A stretch of DNA of 64,000 nt from Streptosporangiaceae bacterium NEAU-GS5 (GTDB lineage: Bacteria > Actinomycetota > Actinomycetes > Streptosporangiales > Streptosporangiaceae), in contig JAGFNW010000002.1 of the NCBI GenBank assembly GCA_017592665.1, forward strand, positions 186,001-250,000, in the 5' to 3' direction. Under the pieces are notes generated by a model. It was not told where the DNA came from and did no database searches. It worked only from the letters and a program-made list of their open reading frames with translations. Below, in pieces: positions 32,203-46,200 of this stretch (position 1 is the first letter of the stretch; each line of letters opens with the position of its first letter). The position numbers and the translations under genes were made by a program.

Positions 32203-32347
32203 TGCCACCACAGCACTCCCGCCGTGATCGCCAGCGCGGCCCCGAGGCCGGCCAGCACCGCCATCGCCTTCATTCCCTGACGCACCCCTGAGATGACCCC
32301 GCCGATCAGGAAGAGGCCAATGAAGATCATCCCACCCGATGCGAGGG

Positions 32348-32351
<4 letters not shown>
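32199..32351 (-). CDS. Very small membrane protein of the his operon (50 aa)
   Basis: Starts with the GTG that overlaps the hisB stop and ends overlapping hisH (both GTGA). Two short hydrophobic segments, [16 protein letters not shown] and [20 protein letters not shown], with a basic turn (RQGMKAM). The double coupling argues that it is expressed. Function unknown. Confidence 0.75.
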
Positions 32352-36888
<4,537 letters not shown>

Positions 36889-36898
<10 letters not shown>

Positions 36899-36934
36899 AG
36901 AAGGCGTCCGGATGGCGGTGAAGAAGGCGTCCGG
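36889..36934 (+). repeat. 23-base tandem duplication of the ybaK start region
   Basis: Copy 1 (36889-36911) and copy 2 (36912-36934) each begin ATGGC and continue TGAAGAAGGCGTCCGG, differing only at two bases. The unit is not a multiple of three, so the first ATG opens only a 10-codon reading frame that stops at 36921 inside copy 2. Copy 1 also supplies the stop of the upstream gene. Confidence 0.8.
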
Positions 36935-37406
36935 CGGCACCCCGGCCACGGTCGCGCTGACCCAGGCCAAGGCGGAGTTCACACTGCACCCCTATGCGCA
37001 CGATGCCGGCGCGCAGGCCTACGGGGAGGAGGCGGCCGACGCGCTCGGCGTGCCGTACGAGCGGATCTTCAAGACGCTGGTGGCCGAGACCGAGGCGGGG
37101 CTCGCGGTCGCGGTGGTGCCGGTGGCGGGCAAGCTCGACCTGAAGGCGTTCGCGGCGGCGCTCGGCGGCAAACGGGCCGCCATGGCCGACGCGGCCAAGG
37201 TCGAGCGGGTCACCGGCTACGTGGTCGGCGGGATCAGCCCGCTCGGCCAGCGCAAACGCCTGCCCACCGTGGTCGACGAGTCGGCGCTGGGCTTCGCCAC
37301 GATCTACTTCTCCGCCGGCCGCCGCGGCCTGCAGATCGAGACCGCCCCCGAGAATCTGGTCAAGCTCACCCAGGCCGTCACCGCCGCCATCGCCAAGACG
37401 GGATGA
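36912..37406 (+). CDS. ybaK: Cys-tRNA(Pro) deacylase, YbaK/EbsC family
   Basis: 164 aa. Removes cysteine wrongly attached to tRNA-Pro. The YbaK pattern is complete: Lys in RIFKTLVAETEAG, then KLDLKAFAAALGGKRAAMADA, YVVGGISPLGQRKRLPTVVDE and SAGRRGLQIE. The true start is in the second copy of the 23-base duplication; no clear ribosome site precedes it, so it may depend on reinitiation from the mini-frame in copy 1. Confidence 0.93.
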   Translation: MAVKKASGGTPATVALTQAKAEFTLHPYAHDAGAQAYGEEAADALGVPYERIFKTLVAETEAGLAVAVVPVAGKLDLKAFAAALGGKRAAMADAAKVERVTGYVVGGISPLGQRKRLPTVVDESALGFATIYFSAGRRGLQIETAPENLVKLTQAVTAAIAKTG

Positions 37407-37410
37407 TCAC

Positions 37411-38784
37411 ATGCACTACCTGACCGCCGTGGAACTGTCCCGGCTCCTGCGTTCGCGCGAGGTGAGCGCGGCCGAGGTCATGGAGGCGCACCTGCGGCGG
37501 ATCGAGGAGGTCAATCCGCGGATCAACGCGATCGTGACGCTCGTCGCCGACCAGGCGCTCGATCAGGCGCGCGCGGCCGACGCGGCGCTGGCCCGCGGGG
37601 CCGAGCCAGGTCCGCTGCACGGCCTGCCGGTGGCGCACAAGGATCTGGTCGCCACGGCCGGGATCCGCACCACGTTCGGCTCGGCGCTGTTCGCCGACCA
37701 CGTCCCGGTTGAGGATGATCTGCTGGTACGGCGGGTGCGGGCGGCGGGCGGGATCACGATCGGCAAGACCAACACGCCCGAGTTCGGCACCGGGTCCCAC
37801 ACGGTCAACGAGGTGTTCGGGGCCACCCGCAACCCCTACGACCTGTCGAAGTCGGCCGGCGGCAGCAGCGGCGGAGCGGCGGCGGCCCTGGCGGCCGGGC
37901 TGGTCCCGCTGGCCGACGGCTCCGACATGGGCGGCTCGCTGCGCAATCCGGCGTCGTTCTGCAACGTCGCGGGGCTGCGCCCGACGCCGGGCAGGGTGCC
38001 GCAGAAGTCGCCGGTCGCGGCCTGGCTGACGCTGTCGGTGCCGGGTCCGATGGCCCGGACGGTGGGCGACCTCGCGCTGTTCCTTTCGGCCATCGCCGGG
38101 TTCGACCCGTGCTCGCCGTACGCGATCCGGGAGCCGTTCACCGTACGGCTCGGCGGCGACCTCGCGAGGAAGCGGATCGCCTTCAGCCCCGACCTCGGCG
38201 GGCTGGCGGTCGACGCCGAGACGGCGCGCGTGACGGCCGAGGCCGTGCCGGTGCTGGCCGAGCTCGGGGCGAAGGTGGAGCACGCCGACGTGGATCTGTC
38301 GGACGCCGAGGACGCGTTCCGGATCTACCGGGCCTGGACGTACGCGGCGCAGTTCGGCGACCTGCCGGGCGTCGGGCCCAACGTGGCGTGGAACGTCGAG
38401 CAGGGGCGCGCGGTGACCGGCGCCGACCTGGCCAGGGCCGAGCGGCTGCGGACGGCGCTCTATCACCGGATGAACGCGTTCTGGGACGACTACGACTTCC
38501 TCGTGGCCCCCGTCAGCCAGGTGCCGCCGTTCCCCGTCGAACATCCGTACGTCACGGAGATCGACGGCGAGCCGATGCCCGACTACCTGGCCTGGATGCG
38601 CTCGTGCTACTGGGTGAGCGTGCTGCACGCCCCGGCGCTGTCGGTGCCGTGCGGCTTCACCTCTGATGGGCTGCCGGTCGGGCTGCAGATCATCGGCCGC
38701 CCATGGGCGGAAGCCGACGTTTTGCGTGCCGGCCACGCCTTCGAGACAGCAACGAACCATGGGTCGGTCCGGCCGCCGCTTTAG
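37411..38784 (+). CDS. Amidase (amidase signature family)
   Basis: 457 aa. Ser-cisSer-Lys triad: Lys in LPVAHKDLVATAGI, the Gly-Gly-Ser-Ser-Gly-Gly loop SAGGSSGGAAAAL, and nucleophile Ser in GSDMGGSLRNPAS. Substrate unknown; the C-terminus (GRPWAEADVLRAGHAFE) is the usual family end. It starts 4 bases after the ybaK stop. The last 95 bases lie opposite the 3' end of the next gene. Confidence 0.94.
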   Translation: MHYLTAVELSRLLRSREVSAAEVMEAHLRRIEEVNPRINAIVTLVADQALDQARAADAALARGAEPGPLHGLPVAHKDLVATAGIRTTFGSALFADHVPVEDDLLVRRVRAAGGITIGKTNTPEFGTGSHTVNEVFGATRNPYDLSKSAGGSSGGAAAALAAGLVPLADGSDMGGSLRNPASFCNVAGLRPTPGRVPQKSPVAAWLTLSVPGPMARTVGDLALFLSAIAGFDPCSPYAIREPFTVRLGGDLARKRIAFSPDLGGLAVDAETARVTAEAVPVLAELGAKVEHADVDLSDAEDAFRIYRAWTYAAQFGDLPGVGPNVAWNVEQGRAVTGADLARAERLRTALYHRMNAFWDDYDFLVAPVSQVPPFPVEHPYVTEIDGEPMPDYLAWMRSCYWVSVLHAPALSVPCGFTSDGLPVGLQIIGRPWAEADVLRAGHAFETATNHGSVRPPL

Positions 38785-39358
38785 GCTCTTTTTCAGGCCT
38801 TCCGAGAGGCTTTGCGACCGGCTTTTCGACCGGGCGGGGAGCCTCCGGCGGGGCCTTGGCGGGCCGGATCCAATACGACGAGGCGAACTCGAACAGCCAC
38901 ACGGATCCGGTGGCCACCAGCGGGCAGGCGACGATGGCGGCGGTGGCGGTCAGGCCGAGCGTGGCGGACGTGTGGATTCCGCCGGGCCCGGCCGCCTGCA
39001 CCACACCGCTGGCCGACGAGCCGACGCGGAGCGCCAGCAGCGAGGCCAGCATCCCGCCGCCGGCCAGCCCGAGGACGCCGGCGACCAGGTGGCGCTGCGC
39101 GAGGCAGTAGACGGCGATGCCGGCGAGCAGGCCGAGCCCGCCCGTGAGCAGCGTGAACCAGCCGTCGGCCTCGATCAGGGACTGGGTTTCCGGGTCGGCC
39201 GCCAAAGGACCGGCCTGGGTCATGACGAACGCCGTGCGGGGGGCCACATGGGACCAGACAAGGCCGCTGACAGCGCCGAGGACGGCCAAGCCGCCCACGA
39301 TCGCCGCGAAGGTCGCCACGGCGCCCCTCAACGCCGCGTGATCCCGCAAAGGTCCCAC
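38690..39358 (-). CDS. Four-helix membrane protein with basic tail, unknown function
   Basis: 222 aa from GTG 39358, before which TACCAT ends 7 bases upstream. Four hydrophobic segments (ATFAAIVGGLAVLGAVSGLVW, WFTLLTGGLGLLAGIAVYCLA, LVAGVLGLAGGGMLASLLAL, ATAAIVACPLVATGSVWLFEF), as in actinobacterial DUF2567-like proteins, then a Pro/Lys/Arg-rich cytoplasmic tail. The terminal 31 codons overlap the amidase gene on the other strand. Confidence 0.72.
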   Translation of the reverse strand: MGPLRDHAALRGAVATFAAIVGGLAVLGAVSGLVWSHVAPRTAFVMTQAGPLAADPETQSLIEADGWFTLLTGGLGLLAGIAVYCLAQRHLVAGVLGLAGGGMLASLLALRVGSSASGVVQAAGPGGIHTSATLGLTATAAIVACPLVATGSVWLFEFASSYWIRPAKAPPEAPRPVEKPVAKPLGRPEKEPKAAAGPTHGSLLSRRRGRHAKRRLPPMGGR

Positions 39359-39412
39359 CGTTCCGATGGTACATAGGCAGTCTTGCGACAAGTCGCGGCT
39401 ACCCTTGGCTGC
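39359..39412. promoter_or_regulatory. Divergent leaderless promoters for the membrane protein gene and murA
   Basis: On the minus strand TACCAT (39371-39366) ends 7 bases before GTG 39358. On the plus strand TACCCT (39400-39405) ends 7 bases before GTG 39413. Neither gene has a ribosome site. Confidence 0.5.
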
Positions 39413-40714
39413 GTGAGCGATGAGGTATGGCGTATCGAGCCGTCGGGTCCGCTGCGCGGCGACGTCGAGGTGCGGGGGTCGAAGAACGCGGTTTCCAAGC
39501 ACATGGTCGCGGCGATGCTGGGCACCGGCCCGAGCACGCTGCACAACGCCCCTGAAGTCGGCGAGGTGCAGCTGACCGCGGCGATGTTGTCCGCGCTCGG
39601 CATCAATGTTGAGATATCCCCCGGCGAGATCACCCTGGAGCGGGGCGCGGAGATCTTTCCCCGGGTTCCGGAGCAATATACGGGGCTCAATCGGATCCCC
39701 ATTTTGATGCTGGGCCCGCTGCTGCACCTGGCGGGCGAGGCGTTCGTGCCGATGGTGGGCGGCGACCCCATCGGGCGGCGGCCCGTCAACTTCCACCTCG
39801 ACGCGCTCCGCTCCATGGGCGCAGAGATCATCGAGGATGAGAACGGCATCACGGCCAAGGCGTCCCGGCTGCGCGGCACCCGGATCCAGCTGCCCTATCC
39901 CAGTGTCGGCGCCACCGAGACCATCCTGATGAGCGCCGTGCTGGCCGAGGGCAAGACGGTGATCAAGGGGGCCGCGACCGAGCCCGAGGTGGTCGAGCTG
40001 GCCCTGTTCCTGCAGCGGATGGGCGCGATGATCGAGCTCAGCCCCGACCGCAGGATCGTGATCGAGGGCGTCGAGTCCCTGCGCGGCGCGTCCACGTGGC
40101 TCGCCGGCGACCGCATCGAGGCGTTCTCCTACCTCGTGGCGGGCCTGGTCACGCGGGGCGAGGTGCGGGTGCACGGCTGCCCGCAGGATCGCCTGGTCAC
40201 CGCGATCACCACGCTGGCCAGGATGGGCGCCCAGTTCGACATCACCGACGACTGGCTGACCGCGTCCGCGCCCGACGGGCTGCGGCCCGCGGCCGTGCAG
40301 ACCGACACCCATCCCGGGTTCATGACCGACTGGCAGACCCCGCTGATGGTGCTGTTCACCCAGGCCGACGGCATGTCCGTGCTGCACGAGACGGTCTTCG
40401 AGAACCGCCTGGTGTACGTGCCGGCGCTGCAGAAGATGGGCTGCGAGATCGAGGTCTTCAACCAGTGCCTCGGCGGCCCGGCCTGCCGCTACCACGACAC
40501 CAACGCCAAGCACTCGGCGGTCGTGCGCGGGGTCTCCAAGCTGAGCGGGGCCGACGTGACGCTGCCCGACATCAGGGCCGGGTTCTCGGCCGTGCTGGCC
40601 GCCGCCACGGCGGAGGGCACGTCGACGCTGCGCGGCGTCAACCACATCGAGCGGGGCTACCACCGCCCGTTCGACCAGTTCACCTCGCTCGGATTGAAGA
40701 TCAGCAGAGGCTGA
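39413..40714 (+). CDS. murA: UDP-N-acetylglucosamine 1-carboxyvinyltransferase, Asp-type
   Basis: 433 aa. First committed step of peptidoglycan precursor synthesis: enolpyruvyl transfer from PEP to UDP-GlcNAc. Lys24 (RGSKNA) and the Arg of LPDIRAGF, which contact PEP, are kept. The loop that normally reads GGC-x-IG has GGDPIGRRPVNFH, so Asp118 replaces the fosfomycin-target cysteine, as in mycobacteria. GTG start chosen from TACCCT ending 7 bases upstream. It could be a second MurA paralogue; the rest of the genome would tell. Confidence 0.92.
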   Translation: MSDEVWRIEPSGPLRGDVEVRGSKNAVSKHMVAAMLGTGPSTLHNAPEVGEVQLTAAMLSALGINVEISPGEITLERGAEIFPRVPEQYTGLNRIPILMLGPLLHLAGEAFVPMVGGDPIGRRPVNFHLDALRSMGAEIIEDENGITAKASRLRGTRIQLPYPSVGATETILMSAVLAEGKTVIKGAATEPEVVELALFLQRMGAMIELSPDRRIVIEGVESLRGASTWLAGDRIEAFSYLVAGLVTRGEVRVHGCPQDRLVTAITTLARMGAQFDITDDWLTASAPDGLRPAAVQTDTHPGFMTDWQTPLMVLFTQADGMSVLHETVFENRLVYVPALQKMGCEIEVFNQCLGGPACRYHDTNAKHSAVVRGVSKLSGADVTLPDIRAGFSAVLAAATAEGTSTLRGVNHIERGYHRPFDQFTSLGLKISRG

Positions 40715-40811
40715 GCCGAGCCGCGCTCCACGCGCGTTCCCACCAGAACAGGCCGAGTGCCGCCTGTGCCGCAAATGCTGTCAGACTACTGATCCTTTCG
40801 GGCGTTTTTGC

Positions 40812-43172
40812 ATGTCGCACGCCTCTTCGGCGCGTACGGCATGCGTGAATTGCCGGGTGACGAAGCTGCGGATGGCCGGCGGGCTCGGCCTTTGCGGGGC
40901 CGCGAGCGGGGCGCTGGCCGCGGCGCTCGTGCTGCCGTTCGTCGGCGCGGCCGGGCTGACGGCCAAGCAGGGATCGCGCCTGTTCACCGAGTTGCCGGCG
41001 GCGCCGCGGGAGGATCCGCTCCCCGAGATGACCCGGCTGCTCGACAAGAACGGCAAGCAGATCGCCCAGTTCTACTATCAGAACCGCGAGTCGGTGAAGC
41101 TCGGCCAGGTGGCGCCGGTGATGCGCAACGCCATCGTCGCCATCGAGGACGCGCGCTTCTACGAGCACGCGGGGCTCGACATCCGCGGCACGATCCGGGC
41201 CCTGCTCACCAACGCGCGTGCGGGTGGCATCCGGCAGGGCGGCTCCTCGCTGACCCAGCAGCTGGTCAAGAACATCCTGGTCAACCAGGCCGAGTCGGCC
41301 AGCGAGCGGAATCTGGCGCGCGGCCAGAACATCCGCCGCAAGCTCACCGAGGTGCGCTACGCGCTCGCGCTGGAGAAGAAGTACTCCAAGGAGCAGATCC
41401 TCGAGCGCTATCTCAACATCGCCTACTTCGGCGCGGGCGCCTTCGGCATCCAGGCGGCCGCCAAGCGGTTCTTCGGCGTCGACGCCTCCCGGCTTTCGCT
41501 GCCGCAGGCGGCCACCCTCGCGGGGGCCGTGCGCACGCCGTACGGGACGGACCCGGCGCTCGGCGGCGACCACCAGGCGCGGCTGCTGCAGCGGCGCAAC
41601 CTGGTGCTCGACCGGATGGCCCAGGTCAATATGATCACGCCGGCGCAGGCCCAGGCGGCCGAGGCGGGCGCGCTCGCGCTGCGCCTGCGGCCCGTGCCGG
41701 GCGGCTGCGCCGAAAGCCAATATCCGTTCTTCTGCGTGTACGTCCAGCGGGAGATCCTGTCCAATCCGGCCTTCGGCTACACGGCGCGCGACCGGGAGCG
41801 TCGCCTGCAGCGCGGCGGCCTGACCCTGCACACCACGCTCGACCCGGTCGCCCAGCGGGCCGCCGACCAGGCCATCGCCGCCCACGTGTCGCCCAACGAC
41901 TCGCAGGTCGCATCGGAGGCGCTGGTCGAACCCGGCACGGGCCGGATCCGTGCGCTGGCCGCCAGCAAGCGCTACGGCCTGAACGCGCACAACAAGAACA
42001 ACGGCCCCCGGACCACCTTCAACCTGCCGGCCGACGAGGCGCACGGCGGCGGCGCCGGGTTCCAGGCGGGATCCACCTTCAAGGCGTTCACGCTGGCCAC
42101 GGCGCTGAACAAGGGGTGGCGGTTCGGGCAGGGTTTCATGACGCCCGGGTCCTTCTCGCCGCGGAGCGGCTATCGCGACTGCTCCGGCCATCCCGTCAAC
42201 GACCCCCGGGCCCGGATCCTGAACGCCAGCGGCGAGGGCACCGGCGGGCCGTACAGCCTGGAGCTCGGCACGTGGAAGTCGGTCAACATCTTCTACATGA
42301 TGCTGGAGCGCCAGGTCGGGCTCTGCAGCGTCGTCCGTACGGCCAAGGCGCTCGGCATCAGGCGCGCGGACGGGCAGCCGCTCCACGAGGTGCCGACCTT
42401 CACGCTCGGTGTCAACGAGATGGATCCGCTGACCGTGGCCACGGCGTTCGCCACGTTCGCGGCGCGCGGGCGCTACTGCAGGCCGATCGCCATCACCGAC
42501 ATCGTCGACCGCGACGGCAAGCGCGTGCACATCTCGCCGAGCTGCTCGACGGCGCTGGACTCGGGCGTGGCCGACGCCGTCAACCGGGTGCTGAGCGGAG
42601 TGTTCAGCCAGGGCACCATGCACGGCCAGTCCATCGGGCGGCCGGCGGCCGGCAAGACCGGCACCAACAACAGCTACACCTCGGCGTGGTTCGCCGGATA
42701 CACCCCTGACCTGGCGGGCGCGGTCAGCGTGGGCGACATCCGCGGGTCGTACAAGTATCCGCTGACCGGTGTGGAGATCGGCGGCGAGTACTACGGCTCG
42801 GTCCAGGGGGCGTCGCTGCCCGGGCCGATCTGGGTGCAGACCATGGAGCACGCGCTCCGCGGCACCCCGGCGACCAACTTCGCCGCGCCCGACATGAGCC
42901 GTTTCGGTGGCGGCTTCACACCGGGCCTGAAGGAATACCTGGCCGACCAGCTCAAGAAGCAGCTCGCCCACAGCGGAGGCCGCATCCCGCCCGGCATGGA
43001 ACCCGCCGTCTACAAACGCCTGTGGGATCGCGTATACGGCCGCCACACCCGTCCGCCGCACTTCGGAGGCGGCTGGCACCACGCCCCCTGGGGCCCGCAC
43101 CCGCAACGCCCCAACCGTCCTAACCGCCCCCACTTCGGCCGCGGCAACCCCTGGCACCGCCCCCACCACTAA
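40812..43172 (+). CDS. Class A penicillin-binding protein with His/Pro-rich tail
   Basis: 786 aa. Membrane helix 21-45; GT51 glycosyltransferase with catalytic Glu112 (IEDARFYEHAG) and QGGSSLTQQLVKN; transpeptidase with Ser421-x-x-Lys424 (AGSTFK), Ser490-Val-Asn492 and Lys615-Thr-Gly617. Polymerises and cross-links peptidoglycan on the outer face. The first 20 residues contain a Cys-Val-Asn-Cys pair. The last 45 residues are dominated by His, Pro, Arg and Gly. It lies about 100 bases downstream of murA. Confidence 0.95.
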   Translation: MSHASSARTACVNCRVTKLRMAGGLGLCGAASGALAAALVLPFVGAAGLTAKQGSRLFTELPAAPREDPLPEMTRLLDKNGKQIAQFYYQNRESVKLGQVAPVMRNAIVAIEDARFYEHAGLDIRGTIRALLTNARAGGIRQGGSSLTQQLVKNILVNQAESASERNLARGQNIRRKLTEVRYALALEKKYSKEQILERYLNIAYFGAGAFGIQAAAKRFFGVDASRLSLPQAATLAGAVRTPYGTDPALGGDHQARLLQRRNLVLDRMAQVNMITPAQAQAAEAGALALRLRPVPGGCAESQYPFFCVYVQREILSNPAFGYTARDRERRLQRGGLTLHTTLDPVAQRAADQAIAAHVSPNDSQVASEALVEPGTGRIRALAASKRYGLNAHNKNNGPRTTFNLPADEAHGGGAGFQAGSTFKAFTLATALNKGWRFGQGFMTPGSFSPRSGYRDCSGHPVNDPRARILNASGEGTGGPYSLELGTWKSVNIFYMMLERQVGLCSVVRTAKALGIRRADGQPLHEVPTFTLGVNEMDPLTVATAFATFAARGRYCRPIAITDIVDRDGKRVHISPSCSTALDSGVADAVNRVLSGVFSQGTMHGQSIGRPAAGKTGTNNSYTSAWFAGYTPDLAGAVSVGDIRGSYKYPLTGVEIGGEYYGSVQGASLPGPIWVQTMEHALRGTPATNFAAPDMSRFGGGFTPGLKEYLADQLKKQLAHSGGRIPPGMEPAVYKRLWDRVYGRHTRPPHFGGGWHHAPWGPHPQRPNRPNRPHFGRGNPWHRPHH

Positions 43173-43190
43173 ACGCTTACGCCGCCCCCA

Positions 43191-43261
43191 CCGCCTCGCC
43201 CCGCGCCGCCACCCGCCGCACCACAGTGCGGCCCGGCGAGCCCGGGGGCATGGCGAGGCGG
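43191..43261. terminator. Bidirectional terminator-like hairpins between PBP and dnaE
   Basis: Outer perfect 10-base arms CCGCCTCGCC (43191-43200) and GGCGAGGCGG (43252-43261) enclose an inner 7-base stem GCCGCAC/GTGCGGC (43215-43221 and 43226-43232) with a CACA loop. No T-run, as usual in high-GC actinomycetes. The two genes converge here. Confidence 0.55.
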
Positions 43262-43281
43262 GGGGGAGGTCGGGGCGGGGG

Positions 43282-46200
43282 TCAGGCGCCGAGGCAGGCG
43301 GGGCCCAGGAGTTGTTTCAGATCGCCCATGAGGGCTGGGGAGGGGGTGACGCGGAGGCGGTCGTCGAGGCGCATGACGGTGGTCCGGGGGCCGTTGTGAA
43401 GCTGGAGGTGGACCTCGGTGGTGCCCGGGTGGGTGTTGAGCACATCCCTCAGGCGGGTGACCACGGGCGGGGTGCACTTGGCGATCGGCATGCTGACCAC
43501 GAGCGGGCCGCCGGAGCTCGTGGTGAGGTCGGGCGCGGTCACCTCCATGGCAATGATCTTCGCGACGTCTTCGCGCTTGTCGATCCGCCCCTTGACGAAC
43601 ACGATCGCGTCCTCGGCGAGGATCGGGGCGCACAGCTGGTAGGACGACGGGAAGATCATCACCTCGATGGCGCCTTCCAGGTCTTCCAGCTGCGTGAGGA
43701 CCCAGGTGTCGCCCTTCTTGGTGACCTTGCGCTGGACGCCGCTGAGCAGGCCGCCGACCGTGACGATCTGGCCGTCGGGCCGGGACTCGTCCTGCAGCGC
43801 GCCGATCGAGCAGTCGGCTCCGGCCGACAGGATGTGCTCGACGCCGAGCAGCGGGTGGTCGGAGACGTAGAGGCCCAGCATCTCGCGCTCGAACTGGAGC
43901 ACGGTCGTCTTGTCCCACTCCCCCGCGGGGATCTGGACGTCGAACGTCTGATCCTCGACGCCCTCGATCGCGCCGAACAGTGAATCCTGCCCGATGGCCT
44001 CGTTCTTCTTGATGTCGATGATCGCGTCGACGGCCTGCTCGTGGATCATCGCGAGGCCCTTGCGCACGTGCCCGAGCGAGTCGAACGCGCCCGCCTTGAT
44101 CAGCGACTCGATGACCCGCTTGTTGCAGACCAGCGCGGGCACCTTGCGCAAGAACTCCTTGAAGTCGACGAACCTGCCCTTGGACCGGCGCGCCCCGAGG
44201 ATGCCGTCGACCACGTTGGCGCCCACGTTGCGGATGGCCGACAGGCCGAAGCGGATGTCGGCGCCGCGCGGGGTGAAGTCGAAGTCGGAGTCGTTGACGT
44301 CCGGCGGCAGCACCTTGATGCCCATCTTGCGGCATTCGTTCAGGTAGAGCGCGGACTTGTCCTTGTCATCCTTGACGCTGGTCAGCAGGGCGGCCATGTA
44401 TTCGGCCTGGTAGTTGGCCTTGAGGTAGGCGGTCCAGTAGGAGACCAGGCCATAGCCGGCCGTGTGGGCCTTGTTGAAGGCGTAGTCGGAGAACGGCAGC
44501 AGGATGTCCCACAGGGACTTGATCGCCTCGCTGGAGAACCCGTTGTCCAGCATGCCCTTTTCGAAGAACTCGTACTGCTTGTCCAGCTCTGACTTCTTCT
44601 TCTTGCCCATGGCGCGGCGCAGCAGGTCGGCGCCGCCGAGGGAGTAGTTGGCCACCTTCTGGGCGATGGCCATGACCTGCTCCTGATAGACGATCAGGCC
44701 ATAGGTGGTGTCGAGGATGTCCTTGAGCGGCTCGGCCAGCTCCTTGTGGATCGGCACGATGTCCTGCTGCCGGTTCTTGCGCAGCGCGTAGTTGGTGTGC
44801 GAGTTGGCGCCCATGGGACCGGGCCGGTAGAGCGCGAGGGCGGCGGAGATGTCCTCGAAGTTGTCGGGCTTCATCAGCCGCAGCAGGGTGCGCATGCCAC
44901 CGCCGTCGAGCTGGAAGATGCCGAGCGTGTCGCCCCGGCTGAGCAGCTCATACGTCGTCGCGTCGTCGAGCGGCAGGGTCAGCAGATCGATGGCCTCGCC
45001 CGTGTTGAGCTCGATGGCCTTCAGGCAGTCGTCGATGATCGTGAGGTTGCGCAGCCCGAGGAAGTCCATCTTGAGCAGGCCGAGCGTCTCGCAGGTCGGG
45101 TAGTCGAACTGCGTGATGATCGCGCCGTCGGCGTCCCTGCGCATGATCGGGATGTAGTCGGTGAGCGGCTCGGCCGACATGATCACGCCGGCGGCGTGCA
45201 CGCCGGTCTGCCTGATCAGGCCCTCCAGGCCCCGCCCGAGGTCGACCGTCGCCTTGACGTCGACGTCTTCCTCGTACATCTTGCGCAGCTCGCCGGCCTC
45301 GTTGAAGCGCGGGTGGTCCTTGTCGAAGATGCCGGAGAGCGGGATGTCCTTGCCCATCACGGCGGGCGGGAAGGCCTTGGAGATCCGGTCGCCCAGTGCG
45401 TACGGGTAGCCGAGGACGCGGCCGGCGTCCTTCACGGCCGCCTTCGCCTTGATCGTGCCGAACGTGGCGATCATGGCGACCTTGTCGGCGCCCCACTTCT
45501 CGGTGACGTAACGGATGACGTCGGCCCGCCGGCGCTCGTCGAAGTCGATGTCGACGTCGGGCATCGACACGCGCTCGGGGTTGAGGAACCGCTCGAAGAT
45601 CAGCCCGTGCGGGATGGGGTCGAGGTCGGTGATGCCCAGCGCGTACGCGGCGAGCGAGCCGGCGGCCGAGCCTCGGCCCGGGCCGACCCGGATGCCGTTG
45701 TTCTTGGCCCACATGATGAAGTCGGAGACCACGAGGAAGTAGCTCGGGAACCCCATCTGCAGGATGACGTTGATCTCGTTCTCGACCCAGGTGCGGTGCT
45801 CGTCGTCGACCCCGTCGGGGAAGCGCCGCTCCATGCCCTCCCACACCTGCTGGCGGAAGTAGGCCTCCTCGGTCATGCCGTCCGGGATCGGATAGGTCGG
45901 CATGAGGTTCTTGTGCTGGAAGAACCCCTCGGGGTCGACCCGCTCGGCGACCAGCAGCGTGTTGCGGCAGCCCTCCTGCCAGAGGTCTGAGGAGTCGACC
46001 GCGCGCATCTCGTCCGCGGACTTGATGTAGTAACCGGAGCCGTCGAAGCGGAACCGGTCGGGGTCGGACAGCTGCTTGCCGGTCTGGATGCACAGCAACG
46101 CGTCGTGGGAGGCCGAGTCGGCCTCATAGGTGTAGTGGGAGTCGTTGGTGACGACCGGCGGGATCTCCAGCTCCCTGGCGATCCTGGTCAGCCCGTCGCG

